A stretch of DNA of 64,000 bases from Allodiplogaster sudhausi (GCA_945643635.1 CALZFC010000274.1:851501-915500); one strand, 5' to 3'. Counted from the stretch's first letter, positions 21,690 to 33,800 are shown. Translations and numbers: made by a program. Notes: generated by a model not told the origin, from the letters alone.

Positions 21690-23230
21690 GACACTGTATA
21701 ATCGGTCTCCGAGTTTGGCTCAGTCTGAGAGGGCCCAACTCTGAATTTGGAACGAACCGGCCCAGGGCGAAGCCGCGATGATGTGGAGACAAAGAAATCT
21801 GTAAAGGAATACACGTTTGAAATGAAGGAATCGAATTAAAAATGTAAGAATGGTTTGACTATTTTTGGACTTGTTTCGAAAGGAAAATGTATGTTTGTGT
21901 AATGAATCGTCATCCAAGATGAGTCAAAATATACATAATTCTGTATTATGGCACAATTTCACTTTTTACACTTATCCTACATGATCTACTTCAGATTATT
22001 TGATCATATCATTGATAAATCAATCCGTTTGTCCAACAAACAGCCAAATATGTATTTCCCTTTTTTTCTATCATACTCAAATCATTTATCAGCATCTATC
22101 ATTTTATCCTTTTTGCATTTGTTGAAGCTTTTTACTGCGAAGAAAACTTATAATACGGAAATCAGCTAAAAGCGAAAATAAATAAATGATAAATCAGTGA
22201 AGTACGTAAGCCACAAGTTCGCAGAGAGGACAGTTCTTGCACTTTTAGTTCACGATTGTAATTTCCTTCAAAATATTGTTTTTTTTTCTTCTCCTTGAAC
22301 TATGAATTTTGGAGTATCCAGAAAGTATCCAAAGTTATTGACTTAGGGTGTGTTTTATCTGTGCCATATACATAAAAATTTGCTGATCAACTAAACGTTT
22401 TCAGTGGAAATCGATTCGATATGTAGCAAAGAAAAATGCGTTCTTCAACGATCGCCATAGTTTAATCCGTTTAATATTCTAGGTTCTTCTACTCAGAACT
22501 CATGTGGACATTTCTGCAGATAAAATTCATTTATATGCTCAAAATTTTCATGTTTATTAATTTTGCATTCGCCAATCTCTCCATAATGGAAATCAGCTAT
22601 GCCTTGAAGAGCGAACGTGAAGATGAGAACAGCGTCGAATAAAGGGTAGTAAACGCTCATTTGTTAATTGGCAAAATAAAAGTCAAAAATTAGCCAAAAT
22701 AAAACAAGCTGGCCAAAATTGATTTATGGAAAGTGCAACGAAGAATTCAGGAATTAAGCATTATAGGAAACCAAGTGAAGGGAAAGGAAGCCATTTCAAG
22801 TTTGTAGAATTTTTTTTCTTTTTTTTTAAAGAAAGTGACTAAGTGAAAATGATTGTATTGAGACAGTGAAAGGTAAACAGTAGAGAGAGAGAGTGAGAGA
22901 GAGAGAGAGAGAGAGATCGAGGCAGAAAGAAGCAGACGGAAAGGAAGAAAGAGGGAGAGATATAATAACAAGACGCTGTTATCATAGTCCAATTCTATTC
23001 TTTCGATGTAGAAGACGAGGGGAGGGATCCGGTTTTCAGAGGTTTATCTTCGGGAACCGGCCAATACCAGGCCAACCAGAGAGATGCAGCCGCTCACGAA
23101 GAGCCAAGGAGGGGAGACTGACTAGAAATGCCTTGAAAATAGAATTGCACTTACAATTAGCAATGCAAATAATAGAACGGGTAATAGGGAAAGAAGCGTG
23201 AGCAATGGGACATTCTGTTACAGAGAGTAA
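21690..23230. repeat. Local duplication, copy 1 (with receptor-like exon relic)
   Basis: Several stretches match 24500-25330: the GAATTAAAAATGTAAGAA region, the exon-like FYSELMWTFLQIKFIYM (about 22490-22640), and the AAACCAA/TTCAAGTTTGTAGAA region before a (GA)n tract at 22880-22915. In copy 1 the FYSELMW frame stays open to a stop near 22641; in copy 2 it is truncated. No whole gene is recognised here. Confidence 0.7.
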
Positions 23231-23540
23231 GAGAAAACAAAAGAGAGAGAGAGCGAGAGAGATAGAGTGATTGAGGGAGACATTGAAAGAGCGAGAAAAG
23301 AAGAAGCAAAAAAATTAAACGCGAAGAGATAAAAAGAGTTGGTGAGTGAAGTACGAGTAAAATACTTTTTACAACGCAGATCGTTGTTTTCTGGTTTCCT
23401 CGCAAATTTGTTGAAATTATATGTTCTGTATTCAAAAGTATCATTTTGCGTCGCCTGTATTGCTTTGTGAAGGTATGTCCAGTCCAGCTCACAATCAGGA
23501 TATCTGTGCGATAACAGTATTTTTTGGCACTAGAGAGTGA

Positions 23541-24211
23541 GCTCACACAAAATGTAGATAGCGAGAGGGTGAGAGGGAGAGAGAGAATATGATCTCACAC
23601 AAAATGTAGATAGCGAGAGGGTGAGAGGGAGAGAGAGAATATGATCTCACACAAAATGTAGATAGCGAGAGGGTGAGAGGGAGAGAGAGAATATGATCTC
23701 ACACAAAATGTAGATAGCGAGAGGGTGAGAGGGAGAGAGAGAATATGATCTCACACAAAATTTAGATAGCGAGAGGGTGAGAGGGAGAGAGAGAATATGA
23801 TCTCACACAAAATGTAGATAGCGAGAGGGTGAGAGGGAGAGAGAGAATATGATCTCACACAAAATGTAGATAGCGAGAGGGTGAGAGGGAGAGAGAGAAT
23901 ATGATCTCACACAAAATGTAGATAGCGAGAGGGTGAGAGGGAGAGAGAGAATATGATCTCACACCAAATGTAGATAGCGAGAGGGTGAGAGGGAGAGAGA
24001 GAATATGATCTCACACAAAATGTAGATAGCGAGAGGGTGAGAGGGAGAGAGAGAATATGATCTCACACAAAATGTAGATAGCGAGAGGGTGAGAGGGAGA
24101 GAGAGAATATGATCTCACACAAAATGTAGATAGCGAGAGGGTGAGAGGGAGAGAGAGAATATGATCTCACACAAAATGTAGATAGCGAGAGGGTGAGAGG
24201 GAGAGAGAATA
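23541..24211. repeat. 52-bp minisatellite, about 13 units
   Basis: The unit runs from CTCACACAAAATGTAGATAG through GAGAGGGTGAGAGGGAGAGA to GAATATGAT. Units are nearly identical: I see only single-base changes (for example TTTAG at about 23761 and ACACCAAAT at about 23962). A lone diverged unit occurs at about 25255-25310 in the paralogous block, so the array grew after that duplication. Confidence 0.97.
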
Positions 24212-24239
24212 TCATAGAAAAAGTTAGTAGAGTAAACAC

Positions 24240-25500
24240 CTAGAAAACTGCAATGGTAGTGTTTTTTAACCAAAGGATTTCATTCTTTATTTGGCGCAAT
24301 AAAAAAACAGGAGAGAATGGATGACATACGACCGAATTTGACGCGAATGAAAAGGATGAATGATGGCAGTTTTTACTCTCGAACTTTGCAAAACGTGCAC
24401 TTTCTACGTGGAACAATGAAAGACCAATAAAATTAGCAAAATTGTGCGATAAATCTCTTTAAATCGCGAGATAGTGTTCTATTGACTATGAAGTTCTCAC
24501 AACAGTGACAAGACAAAGTGATGAGGACTTGAATACATGTTTGAAATGGAGGAAGCGAATTAAAAATGTAAGAAGAATTCTCGTCTGACTATTTTTGTAC
24601 TTGCTTCGAAAGGTAAATATAAGTACAAAAGTCTCAAGTTCGCAGAAAGGACAGTTTTTGTTCTTTTGGCTCTGCACATTCTAATTTCCTTCAAAATTTT
24701 TCATCTTCTAGATTCTTCTACTCAGAACTCATGTGGACATTTATGCAGATAAAATATATTTATGTGATCAAAACATTCATGTTCATTATTTATGGAAGAT
24801 GATACGAATAAATGCGTTGCAAATGCTCATTAGTTAATAGACAAAACATAAGGCAGTAAAACCAAATACACAAGCCAAAATTTATTTATGAAACCTTCAA
24901 CGAAAAATTGATCATTTAAGACTTTCAAAAAAAAACCAATTGAAGGAAAGAAAGCCTTTCAAGTTTGTAGAACTTTTTCTGCTTTAGAAAGGAAGTGACT
25001 AAGAGGACATAATTGAGACAGAAACTGCATACTTGTGACGATATTGAATGTACCAAAGAGCAAAAGAGCCACCAAAATGAAACGGGAAGGGAGAGAATGA
25101 GTCGGTGAATGAAGCTACTATTCACAGCATAAATTGTTGTTTCTGCTTCAGTCGCAATTTGTTTTGACTGAATTGCTTTGTGAGTGTAGGTCTGCTCCAG
25201 CTCATAATCTGGGTAAAAATTTGTTATATACAGCACTGGAGACCAAGACAATGAGCGCAAAAATGCAGATAGGGTGACACGGTGAGAGGGTGAGAAAGAG
25301 AGAGAATGTGACGGAAAGAAATATGTCGAGTAAACACCTTGAAAACAGCAATGGTAAATTTTATTTACCAAAGGATTTAATTCTTTTATTTGGTGCAATA
25401 AAAAAGCAGGAGACGATGACACACGACCGAATGAGACGAGAATGAAAAGGATGAATGCTGGCAATTTTTACTCTCGAACTTTACAATTGGTGTACTTTTC
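24240..25500. repeat. Local duplication, copy 2
   Basis: 24240-24430 and 25325-25520 match each other (GAGTAAACACCT, ACGACCGAAT, GAATGAAAAGGATGAATG, TTTTTACTCTCGAACTTT). 24510-24790 matches 21780-22560. No gene is supported; the open frames are by-products of simple sequence. Confidence 0.7.
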
Positions 25501-25739
25501 TACGTGGAATATTGAGAGATCAATCAATTTAGCAAAATGTAAAAAGCTCTAAGCAATTTTCTGGGGAAAAGTGCAGATAAACAGCAAGTTAAACCCATTT
25601 TGAAGTTAACAAAGTCACGAAAAATTGGACTTTCCCTGTTGCCAACTTCATTATGCTTACTGGATCTCTAAAAGTACAGCTCAGACCGTATAAAAGGGTT
25701 GATTAGTTCACTTCCTCATCATTCTTCCGTTTGTTCTCC

Positions 25740-26035
25740 TCGGGATCACCGGAAGCCTACTACTACTGAGGCTACTTTCCCCTTCCCACTTCCCTTTCAC
25801 GCCCCCTCCCCTTTTCATTTCACTCCAATTTCCCTTCCTTGTTTCCCCTTTCACATTTCCTGTCCCTGTCCTTTTCCTCTTCTTCTTCCCTTTGCCCATC
25901 CATTTCTTTCACTCTCATATGTTCCTTTTCCTTTCACTCTCTCCCTCCCTCTCATCTCTGCTCTTTTCTCTGCTTCCTTTAATTGTTCCCCTCGTCCCAT
26001 GCCCTTTCTCATATTCTTGCCGTTGTCCTTTTAGC
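25740..26035 (+). repeat. C/T-rich polypyrimidine tract upstream of the phosphatase gene
   Basis: About 300 bases that are almost purely pyrimidine (CCCCTTTCACATTTCCTGTC and similar). It may be promoter-associated or form triplex DNA. It lies 140 bp upstream of the proposed start at 26176. Confidence 0.8.
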
Positions 26036-26175
26036 CCTGATTGATGCAACAATTAAGAGCTACTATTTTTTTTCCTGTCTTACCTTGCGAGATACTAACC
26101 CTGTTTCTGACCGGATCTTTCCTCTCCTAATAGATGCAGCTATTCGGAAGCTAACTTTATCTCCATTTTGCAGAG

Positions 26176-29100
26176 ATGCGTCTCCTCTTCCCTCTTCTGT
26201 TCATCTCTCTTCCTCTCCTACTGCTCTCCGATGCATCTCCAATAGTCGGACTCTCTAATTCGAGTACAGGAGAGCCAGCGACATCGACCGTTCCCACTAC
26301 GATTCCCGTATAACGATAACAACAGTTGAAATTATACAACACTGCAATTACTCTAATCAAAGAAAGTGGAAATCATCCACATAAAGGTCCAGTGAATTGC
26401 AAATCGTGTTACATTCAGGGACCTCCCGGCAGATGTCTCAACGGTCATATTGATGAGGACTGCACTGTAACCGAACCGTATTGCCTTCTTACGTTTGAAC
26501 TAAAAGTGGACCAGATATACAACCCTAATTACTCTCAACTACCAGTTCTCACAGGCTGCGCGAAATCTTTAGTTCAAGGAGGATGCACGGAAGGCCCTAA
26601 GACAAACATGTCAGCTTTGAATCACAGATCACAATTTCTTTGATTCATATTTTTTTCTCATGAACTTTAGTTTAAACAATTCGTTTTTTAAACTAACTAA
26701 TTGGAAATACAACAATTGTCTAGATAAAACTTCGAAGTTGTTTTTTTTAAGTTGCCTTCTTAAAGATACTTCTGTTACTGCGACAGTCGCTCCAAGGCTG
26801 GCTGCTCCCGCAATCCAGAGATACAAGTGATTTTTTTTCCAAATATAGAAATTTCTTCAGTAGATCAATGTCTTACCAAAATCCGCAAAATATTCAGGAC
26901 CAACTTCTGGCGAAGGCAGTGGCGCTGTATCAGAAGGCGCACCCTACGACTCTTCCGCCCACAACGACGCCCGATCCGACTGTCGGCTTTTCATTTACTA
27001 GTTGAATGAGATTAATCTAAAGATTTATCGATTAGTTAGGCAAATAGACTTTAAAAAAACAAAGTAAATTCAGCACCGTTGCCTGAAGGGCGCCGATCCT
27101 CTCGTAGCGTGCTCCGCTCCCTCCTTCTGCCACTACAAGATCTTCCGGGGAACCTTCCGGATTTCCAACCGATCCGGCCTCGGCTGTGTGGCAAACCTCC
27201 CTGACGAGACACTCAAAGATTCCTGTCGCAAGGTATAAACCTTTTTTCTGGTTTAAAGTGTTTTTTAAAAGTAAATTACCAAATTGAATAGAAGAAATAA
27301 TGCGATATAATTTCCAGGTTGAGTCTTTCAACGCCTCGGACCCGGTCTTCGAGTGTTTCTGCCCGAGTGAAGTCGGCCGCTCCTGCAACGCACTGGATGA
27401 GGTCAATAAAAATGATATGAAATGGAGGACCAGAGTGATAATATCAGCATAATATGATAATGCACCACATTTTACGCTGGTTATTTCCAGGACAAGAATA
27501 AGGAGAGAAGGGGCAACTGGGACAAGGAGGTCGGAACGTTGATGAAGAAAGTGGTGGATGAGGAGAAGGAAAAGGAGAAGGATGAGGTTAAGAAGAACTT
27601 GGACGGTGACAAGGACAATACCGGTTTCCCTTTTGCGATCGCCGGTGGCGGCTCTGCTCTGGGACTCTGCTGCTGTGTTCTCCTCCGTAATGCTATATTT
27701 TATCGTGTTTATTTTATTTTTGAAATATTTTTAATTGTTGAAATTGTAAGTTCATTTTACAATTTGACGATACTTTAGTGTTCGCCCTCGGATACGCGGC
27801 CATCAAGTACCGCAAGTGGAAACGCAATAAGATTGAAGAAAACGGTACATTTCATTACTTACTGCTTGAAACATCAACGTGTAAGCTGTAATTGGAAAAG
27901 ATAATAGTATTAAACAATTATAAATATAAAATAAATGAACTAATTAAGAGTGACGAATACTTGCAGCCAAAGAGAAAGCCATCCAGGAAGCCAAAGAGAA
28001 AGCCATCCAGGAAGCCAAAGAGAAAGCCATCCAGGAAGCCAAAGAGAAAGTCATCCGGACAGCCACCTTGGAGGGCGTTTGGCACAAGTGGGACCCGGTG
28101 AACGTGTTTTCCAGCTGGAATTTTCACATAGCCATTTCGAGTAAAGTGCACCACACGCAGCTCATTCCGGTGAAGGGTGCCAAGAAAGTGCTCGGAGAGT
28201 ACGTGCAATTTCGTTCCTTTTTCAAAGTAAACAAAACAATCAATTAACATTCTACTTTCAGAGGCTGGTTACTATCGATATTGATAGTGATCACAATTAT
28301 CTTGCCATGGTCGCCGCGACTGCCGTGCTGCCAGGCCAGGAGCAGATGCCCTGGAACTTTGTTGACGATAGGCAGCTCCTCATCGCGGCGCAGGCGCGGT
28401 TCTTATAAATATTAGAAAAAAAGAGCAAAGAAATAATTGGAGAAGGAAAATGGCATACTTTTCAGTGCCCTCTCAAGTCCTACCGCGCCGAGTTCTTCCT
28501 GAGTCTCGTTCAGGCCGACGTGAAGTGCGTCATGCAACTGACGCAGAAGGGCGAGAAAATGGCAGACGGGGTAAGGTTTTCGATCTCAATTCTACCCCCC
28601 CCCCCTCCCAAAAAAAGAATTAATGCCTTGATGTGAGTACGAGTGCTATATAATTGATCATTCTACATTGATGATACCATTTAAAATGCGGGATATCGAT
28701 AAAATAAAAGTAAAAAGTATTTTTTTTTGCACCATGGTAACTAATTATTTTCCGCGCGAATAAAAATAACAATCACATGGTGTCTTTTTTTGAAGAAGTC
28801 CTACTCGCGTCGCAAGCTACAAATCGAGGTGAAGTCCGAAGAAGCGGGCAAGTCTGGCACGTACGTGGTCGACCACTTCCACTACCGCGACTGGTCCGAG
28901 AAGGACATTCCAAGCATGCGTGACGACATCTTCGTACGTATTTCCACTCAACCATCGGCGCTGTTAACCCCGAAATAATGAAACCATATATAGCCCGGTG
29001 GGGGCTAAGTTGGCTGGCCTTGGCTCAATTGCGAGTTTATCTTGAAAATGTACTTATAAGCTCCTTATAAGTACATTTTCACTTACCTGCCCACAATATT

Positions 29101-29866
29101 GCAGGAGGTTGCGTACGTGGTCTTCCAATCATTCACCAAGGTTGACAAGCGCCTCCTCGTGCACTGTCGCGATGGCTTGGGCCGCACGGGCGCTTTCCTC
29201 CTGGTTCAGGTTAAACATGGTTTACAAATCAACAAAACAAATGTTTGCTTGCAGATTCTCCTCAAGAAGGCCTTCCAGAAGATCACGCTCGATTGGAAAC
29301 ATGTTTTAGATGAGGCCAAGTCCGTGCGCTTCAACCGTTACAACGCGATCCAAAAACCAAGTGTCAGTGTTAACTTATCGATTGATCGCAAAATTGTTTG
29401 ATTAAGAAATAAACAAAAGTTTCCGGTAATTATACCTTGTTGATTTGTTGAAAATTGATGGGTTTCTTCAGGCATTTTGTGCTTTAAGTTTTTCTTATTT
29501 TCAGCAGCTGGCTTTCGCTCTCTACGTCGCGGCTGGGGTCATCATTAAAGCCGTCGACGCGACGACGGAGGACGTGTTGCATTTCAAAGCGTTCTCCGAC
29601 GTGCTGATGTAAAAAAAAATTACTATGAAAAACTGTAAAAAAAATAACATGTGTCTTTAAAAAAAAGTCTTTTATCTAAATTTTGCAGGTGCGCAGTGGC
29701 GAATGAGCAGCCGGTTGTATCGGCGACAGCAGTGAAGAATGAGCAGCTGGTTGCATCGGCGACGGCAGTGAAGAATGAGAAGGGAAAAGGAGGAGGAGGA
29801 GGAGGAGGAAACGATGGAGGCAAGAATTCCCTTAAGGGAAGTGTGATCAAAGTGGAGATGGACTGA
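26176..29866 (+). CDS. Receptor-type protein tyrosine phosphatase with Cys-rich ectodomain
   Basis: Sixteen exons give one frame of about 721 residues: 26176-26307, 26326-26609, 26766-26826, 26898-26981, 27074-27232, 27318-27401, 27491-27686, 27779-27844, 27967-28198, 28264-28393, 28466-28570, 28796-28933, 29105-29209, 29255-29362, 29505-29608, 29689-29866. Order: signal peptide (MRLLFPLLFISLPLLLL); Cys-rich module 1 (NCKSCY...DCTVTEPYC...YFCYCDS...GC); a Thr/Pro stalk; module 2 (RCLKG...SFCHYKIF...ECFCPSE...SCN); one membrane helix (GLCCCVLLLFALGYAAI); three AKEKAIQE repeats plus a fourth AKEKVIR; one phosphatase domain. The signature is HCRDGLGRTGAF (Cys about 578). The WPD loop reads DWSEKD, so the general-acid Asp is replaced. 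The modules resemble nematode ET modules (inference). Oddities: an 18-bp gap joins exons 1 and 2, and intron 10 appears to be GC-AG. Confidence 0.8.
27967..28060 (+). repeat. 24-bp tandem repeat in the juxtamembrane exon
   Basis: CCAAAGAGAAAGCCATCCAG repeats with GAAG spacers, three exact units and one with a change. It encodes AKEKAIQE repeated in frame, which would extend a charged helix below the membrane. Confidence 0.95.
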
Positions 29867-29869
29867 GAA

Positions 29870-30355
29870 GGGAAGAAGGAGACTTAGGCCAAGGCATAAA
29901 GAGAAGGCCAAAGTCGCCTTGCGTTTCATTACATGCATGCATTACAGACAATAATTGCACGAAAATGAGAAAATCGACTACAGTGGAGTAAGAGAATTCT
30001 TGTCAACTGGGGAAAAGCAGTTGTGAAAAGAACGTTGACACCAAATTGGCGACGAACAGCTACAGTAAAACATTTGACCGAGTCAAAATTTTCAAGCTTT
30101 CTAACAATTAGAAGAAAAAATAGTTCAGACATTCTGGAAGTACTTTTTAGACAAATGCGAACAGATTCACGTTCTGTTATTTATTCAGTGACTTGCTCCA
30201 TTAAAATATTTTTTATGTGAGAGAAATTGGGGTTGATTATCCTAACATGGTCAACTCTCATAGCCAACTAGCTCTCATAGTCTACCAAGATGGTATGCAA
30301 TTCACCTGACGCTATCCTGGCCACTTTTCATGTCTATTTCTCGCTATCATCTCTC
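29870..30355. other. Phosphatase 3' flank, no gene seen
   Basis: No supported coding sequence between the phosphatase stop and the duplicated block at 30360. Confidence 0.6.
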
Positions 30356-30359
30356 ATCT

Positions 30360-31692
30360 CAAGCGCCTCCTCGGAAATGTTCTCCTCCTTAATCATATAA
30401 AATGTGTGGGACACAATTATTATTTTTATTATATTACTATTATTGTTCTAAACTATCTAGCACTACTTCTGACTGACGTATCGACGACTTAACATACCAG
30501 TTGTATATGTCACCAAAAAGAATTGCAAATGTTCAATGTTCACTTTCAGTTTGCATATTTCATATCTTCTTGTCATGTCATCTCATTGAAGCATCATTGC
30601 TTTCAAATCATCAATCCATATCTCGCTCGCTCTTTCACGGATACTTTTCACTCTCTGTTTTCAATTCTCTCTCTCATCCCACACTCCCGCTTCCCTCTCC
30701 TTCTCCTGGCAACTCGAAAATTAGCATCTCTGTCTTCTATATCGTCTTCTCTCTCTCTCTCTCTCTGTCGTCTGCGCGAACTCCGATAGCGAAACCTTCT
30801 CTTGGCGTTGATATCGCTGTTCGGAAAGGGCCAATCGATAATGTCTTTTAGCAGTTGCTTTGACTGATAACGCAACACTTTGGCTTGCAATTTCTTTGGA
30901 ATTATGTGCAGACAGAGCTGAGCCGGCTTTCAATGAAATTATGACGACAGCTATTTTGGATTGCTCAGAATGCACCCACTCTTTGCTTGTATTTATTATA
31001 TTCATGTGCTCAACTAATTAATTATAGTGTGATAAGAAGATAGAAGAAATTCGCGAGAATGATGCTCATTATGGCTTCGCATACTTTATACTGTTGCAGC
31101 AGCAGTTTGACGGGGAAAAACAAGCTTACTGTCTTTCGCCATGTGCTGATATTCTTAGTGCTGTAAATAACGCTAAGTAAAGTAAAGAAAGTAATGTTAA
31201 AGTAGGTATCCGGCGAATCATTACCCTAGGTTTTTTCTATATGGATAACTTCATCTCGGCGTAAAACATATATCCTGGTAGTTTGAGCGATTTTCTTCCA
31301 TTACACTCTGAGCAATAGTACGGTGAAAAATGGCGGGTAGGGAATTAGCTACGGTATGTCAGAGCCGCCCTCCTATTTCACATGCTCTCTCCACCGAGCG
31401 ACAGGCAACGTTATGAGAGCGCGCATTCAAACTCGTTCTATAGCGCTACTGTATACTTATTCGCCGGATACTTCCTTTAACTTAACTTTATTTATGTCTT
31501 CTATTCCGATCTACCATGTCGCCCCTGTTCCATCTCCTCTTCGCTCTTCTTCTCCTCGCCTCCTCCGCCCTCTCTGCCTGCGACTTTCCCAATGGTACCG
31601 CGACTGCGCTGCACTGGTGGCAGTGCGGAGGACAGCCGGACATTGTCTTCACCGAGGCGCACGCTGTCGATGAACATGGTTGATGTCTTTCG
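30360..31692. repeat. Segmental duplication block, copy 2
   Basis: Counterpart of 1-1135, including leader, CT tract and the first exon of ML1. It differs by a shorter ATT array and by the MITE at 31201-31476. Confidence 0.85.
31201..31476. mobile_element. TTAA-flanked MITE, CCGGCGAAT family
   Basis: Ends are AGTAGGTATCCGGCGAAT and, inverted, AGGAAGTATCCGGCGAATA. TTAA flanks both sides (31197-31200 and 31477-31480). The paralogous site near 903-910 is empty and has a single TTAA, which proves the insertion. TTAA targets are typical of piggyBac-like elements, but no transposase is present. The element ends 39 bp upstream of the ML1 start codon. Confidence 0.9.
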
Positions 31693-33183
31693 CTCTCTCT
31701 CTTTCTCTCTCTCTCTTTCTGTCATTCTCTCTTCCTTTTTCTCTTGCTTTGTCTCTCTCATTCAATCTATCTAAACAAATCGATGTAAGGTTAATTAAAG
31801 AAAACAAGTTCCTCAGGCAAAGAAGTCTATCCCATCCACATGACGTCACCCATCTTCGTGCAATCCCACATGAGGAACATCGTCGGCGTCCTCACGGCGC
31901 CCAATCTCAAGGAGAGCATCCGCGTCTTCCAATACACCTCCTCCTGGTCGTCCACCGACTGCCAGTGGAGCGAAGTGCCCACCTTTGGCTTACTGTAAGT
32001 CGCAAGGATATATCCGATGCATATGCAGTATTTTTTCTTTTTTAAAATACTTTATTCTACTAATATAATTATTTATTTAATTCAATAAGAGAAATTTTAA
32101 GAATTCTCTTTCAGCCCATATCAGGTTTGGCTATTGCATTACTATAAGTAACAACAAAAGGTGCAGTCCACATTGATGCGGACTTTGGAGTGAGACTGTT
32201 AAAGCTAAGTTCTTATCTTTCCAGCGGCGTTTTCCTCTCTCTCTCTCTCTCTCTTTTTCTTTCTTTCTCACCTCCCCTTTCGTCTTGCTCTCATCTCTCA
32301 ATGCCATGTTCATAACACATCCTTCATTCTCTATCTCTCTCTCACATTCTACTCTCTCTCTCCCTACCTCTCACTCTCTTTCTCTCTCTCCCTCTCTCTC
32401 TCTCTATTTCTCTCCCTCTCACTGTCTTTATCTCACTACTCTCTACCTCCATCTCTTTTTTCTCTCTTTCGATCTCTCTCTCTCTCTCTCTCTCTCTTCC
32501 TCTTCGTCGTCTTTGTAATAGAATGTAATAATGCGTAAAACTCATGCAGTTTCATTTCCATTCAAAGGAATTTAAAGTCAATGTTGGTCTTGATCTCAGA
32601 AAATGAATGAATCGCTAGGGAATGTGAGTGAAACATAGACACAGAAGTAATGCATTGCCCACAAACTCGCTCGTGCCTTCTCTCATTCTCTATCTCCTTC
32701 TAGTTTCGAAATCTCTCTGCCCACCCCTTCCCATCTCTCTGCTCGCTCTCTCGCTCACTGTAGCTCTTTCTCTCTCTTTGCCCTCCCTCTCTCCTTCTCG
32801 CTCTTTCTCTATCTCTCTCCATCTCTCTCTCCAGCAAGAACCTGGACGCGTGCTCGATTGGCGTGGAATGCCCAGTGGCGAAGGGTGAGGTCGACCTGAA
32901 GGTGACTATCGACTTCACCAAGTTCTCCTTCATCATCTCGCATCTTACCAATGACATCCCTTACATGATCGAGGTTTGTAAATTACAAATATTAATTCCA
33001 TTGCACTATCTGACTTTTTCAAAGAAATTTTTTTATTATTTATATTTTGCTTCTGAATAAAATGTTGCATAAATTAAGAATAGTTTATTTTATTTTATTC
33101 TCGATTTGCAGTTCACGCTCACGGACAAGGTGAGCGGCGGCACTGTCTGCATCTCGGCGCAGGCGCGCGGGCTCACCAAGTGA
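31516..33183 (+). CDS. Secreted ML-domain-like (NPC2/MD-2-related) protein, ML1, intact
   Basis: Four exons (31516-31678, 31817-31994, 32835-32973, 33112-33183) join in one frame to 183 residues. The signal peptide ends ALSA, then CDFPNGTATALHWWQCGG. Exon 2 ends DCQWSEVPTFGLL. Exon 3 has LDACSIGVECPVAKGEVDL followed by alternating beta-like TIDFTKFSFII. Exon 4 ends GGTVCISAQARGLTK. The C-x6-CPV motif plus paired N- and C-terminal cysteines fit the ML fold (in NPC2, GCKSGINCP), which binds sterols or other lipids outside the cell; the ligand is unknown here. Intron 2 is about 840 bp, largely CT microsatellite. It is the most diverged member of the array and lacks the extra intron after FPNG. 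A MITE sits in its promoter. Confidence 0.78.
32231..32505. repeat. CT-rich microsatellite tract in ML1 intron 2
   Basis: Imperfect (CT)n/(TCTC)n on the sense strand, continuing at 32680-32834 up to the acceptor of exon 3. Confidence 0.95.
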
Positions 33184-33189
33184 TTGTCG

Positions 33190-33800
33190 TGTCAGGACCC
33201 TGAACTCTTTTTGAATACTACCGTATCGTCAAATCGATTGGATATTGATTGAATTAGAATAGTTCTTAAATTTTCTCGAGTTGTTTCTGTATGTGTGTTA
33301 ATGCTGAACCTTTCGGCTGATACTAGGCAAGGAAGTCTTCATTTTGTTATCTGCCTGCAAGAATATTGACAGCTTGGCTACTCTCCGTCGCAAAAATGAC
33401 CGTGACACAAGAGAAAGATACGAGGTTTATGCGCCACGCCGTAAATCTCTCCTGCTCGCAACTGTGGCGATAATAAATAGTAGAAGACAAGGTTGTGCCG
33501 GAGAATACTTACTTTTTGCCGTTCAACTAATCCGTCTCAACTCATGGCTGGCATTTGGGTGTTTGTTATCAAAATCAAATGATAAGATAATGATCGAAGG
33601 TACACTTTCTAGCGCCGAACAAACTTAAATCATGATGTCATGATGTCAGATCTAATAGTGAGTCTACTTCAGGAATCAGGTAAAAAAAATGTTGGCCTGA
33701 AAAAGTAAATTAAAGAAGGGTATGTCGTAATCAGTCTTTTTTCGTTTACTGGTTAAGTTCGTTTACCCGTCAACACCCTTTGTCGATGATAGGTCACAGT
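33190..33800. other. ML1 3' flank / ML2 upstream region
   Basis: No gene seen. Part of the ML1 3' flank (GATTGGATATTGATTGAA, 33237) recurs after the relic exon at 39361. Confidence 0.55.

Noticed and set aside
23541..24211. Regular spaced repeats resembling a CRISPR array
   Set aside because: The unit is contiguous with no unique spacers, and the context is eukaryotic; it is a minisatellite.
25699..26034. A 111-codon open frame full of Phe, Pro, Leu and Ser
   Set aside because: It is produced by the C/T-rich tract; the composition is that of simple sequence and it has no splice logic.
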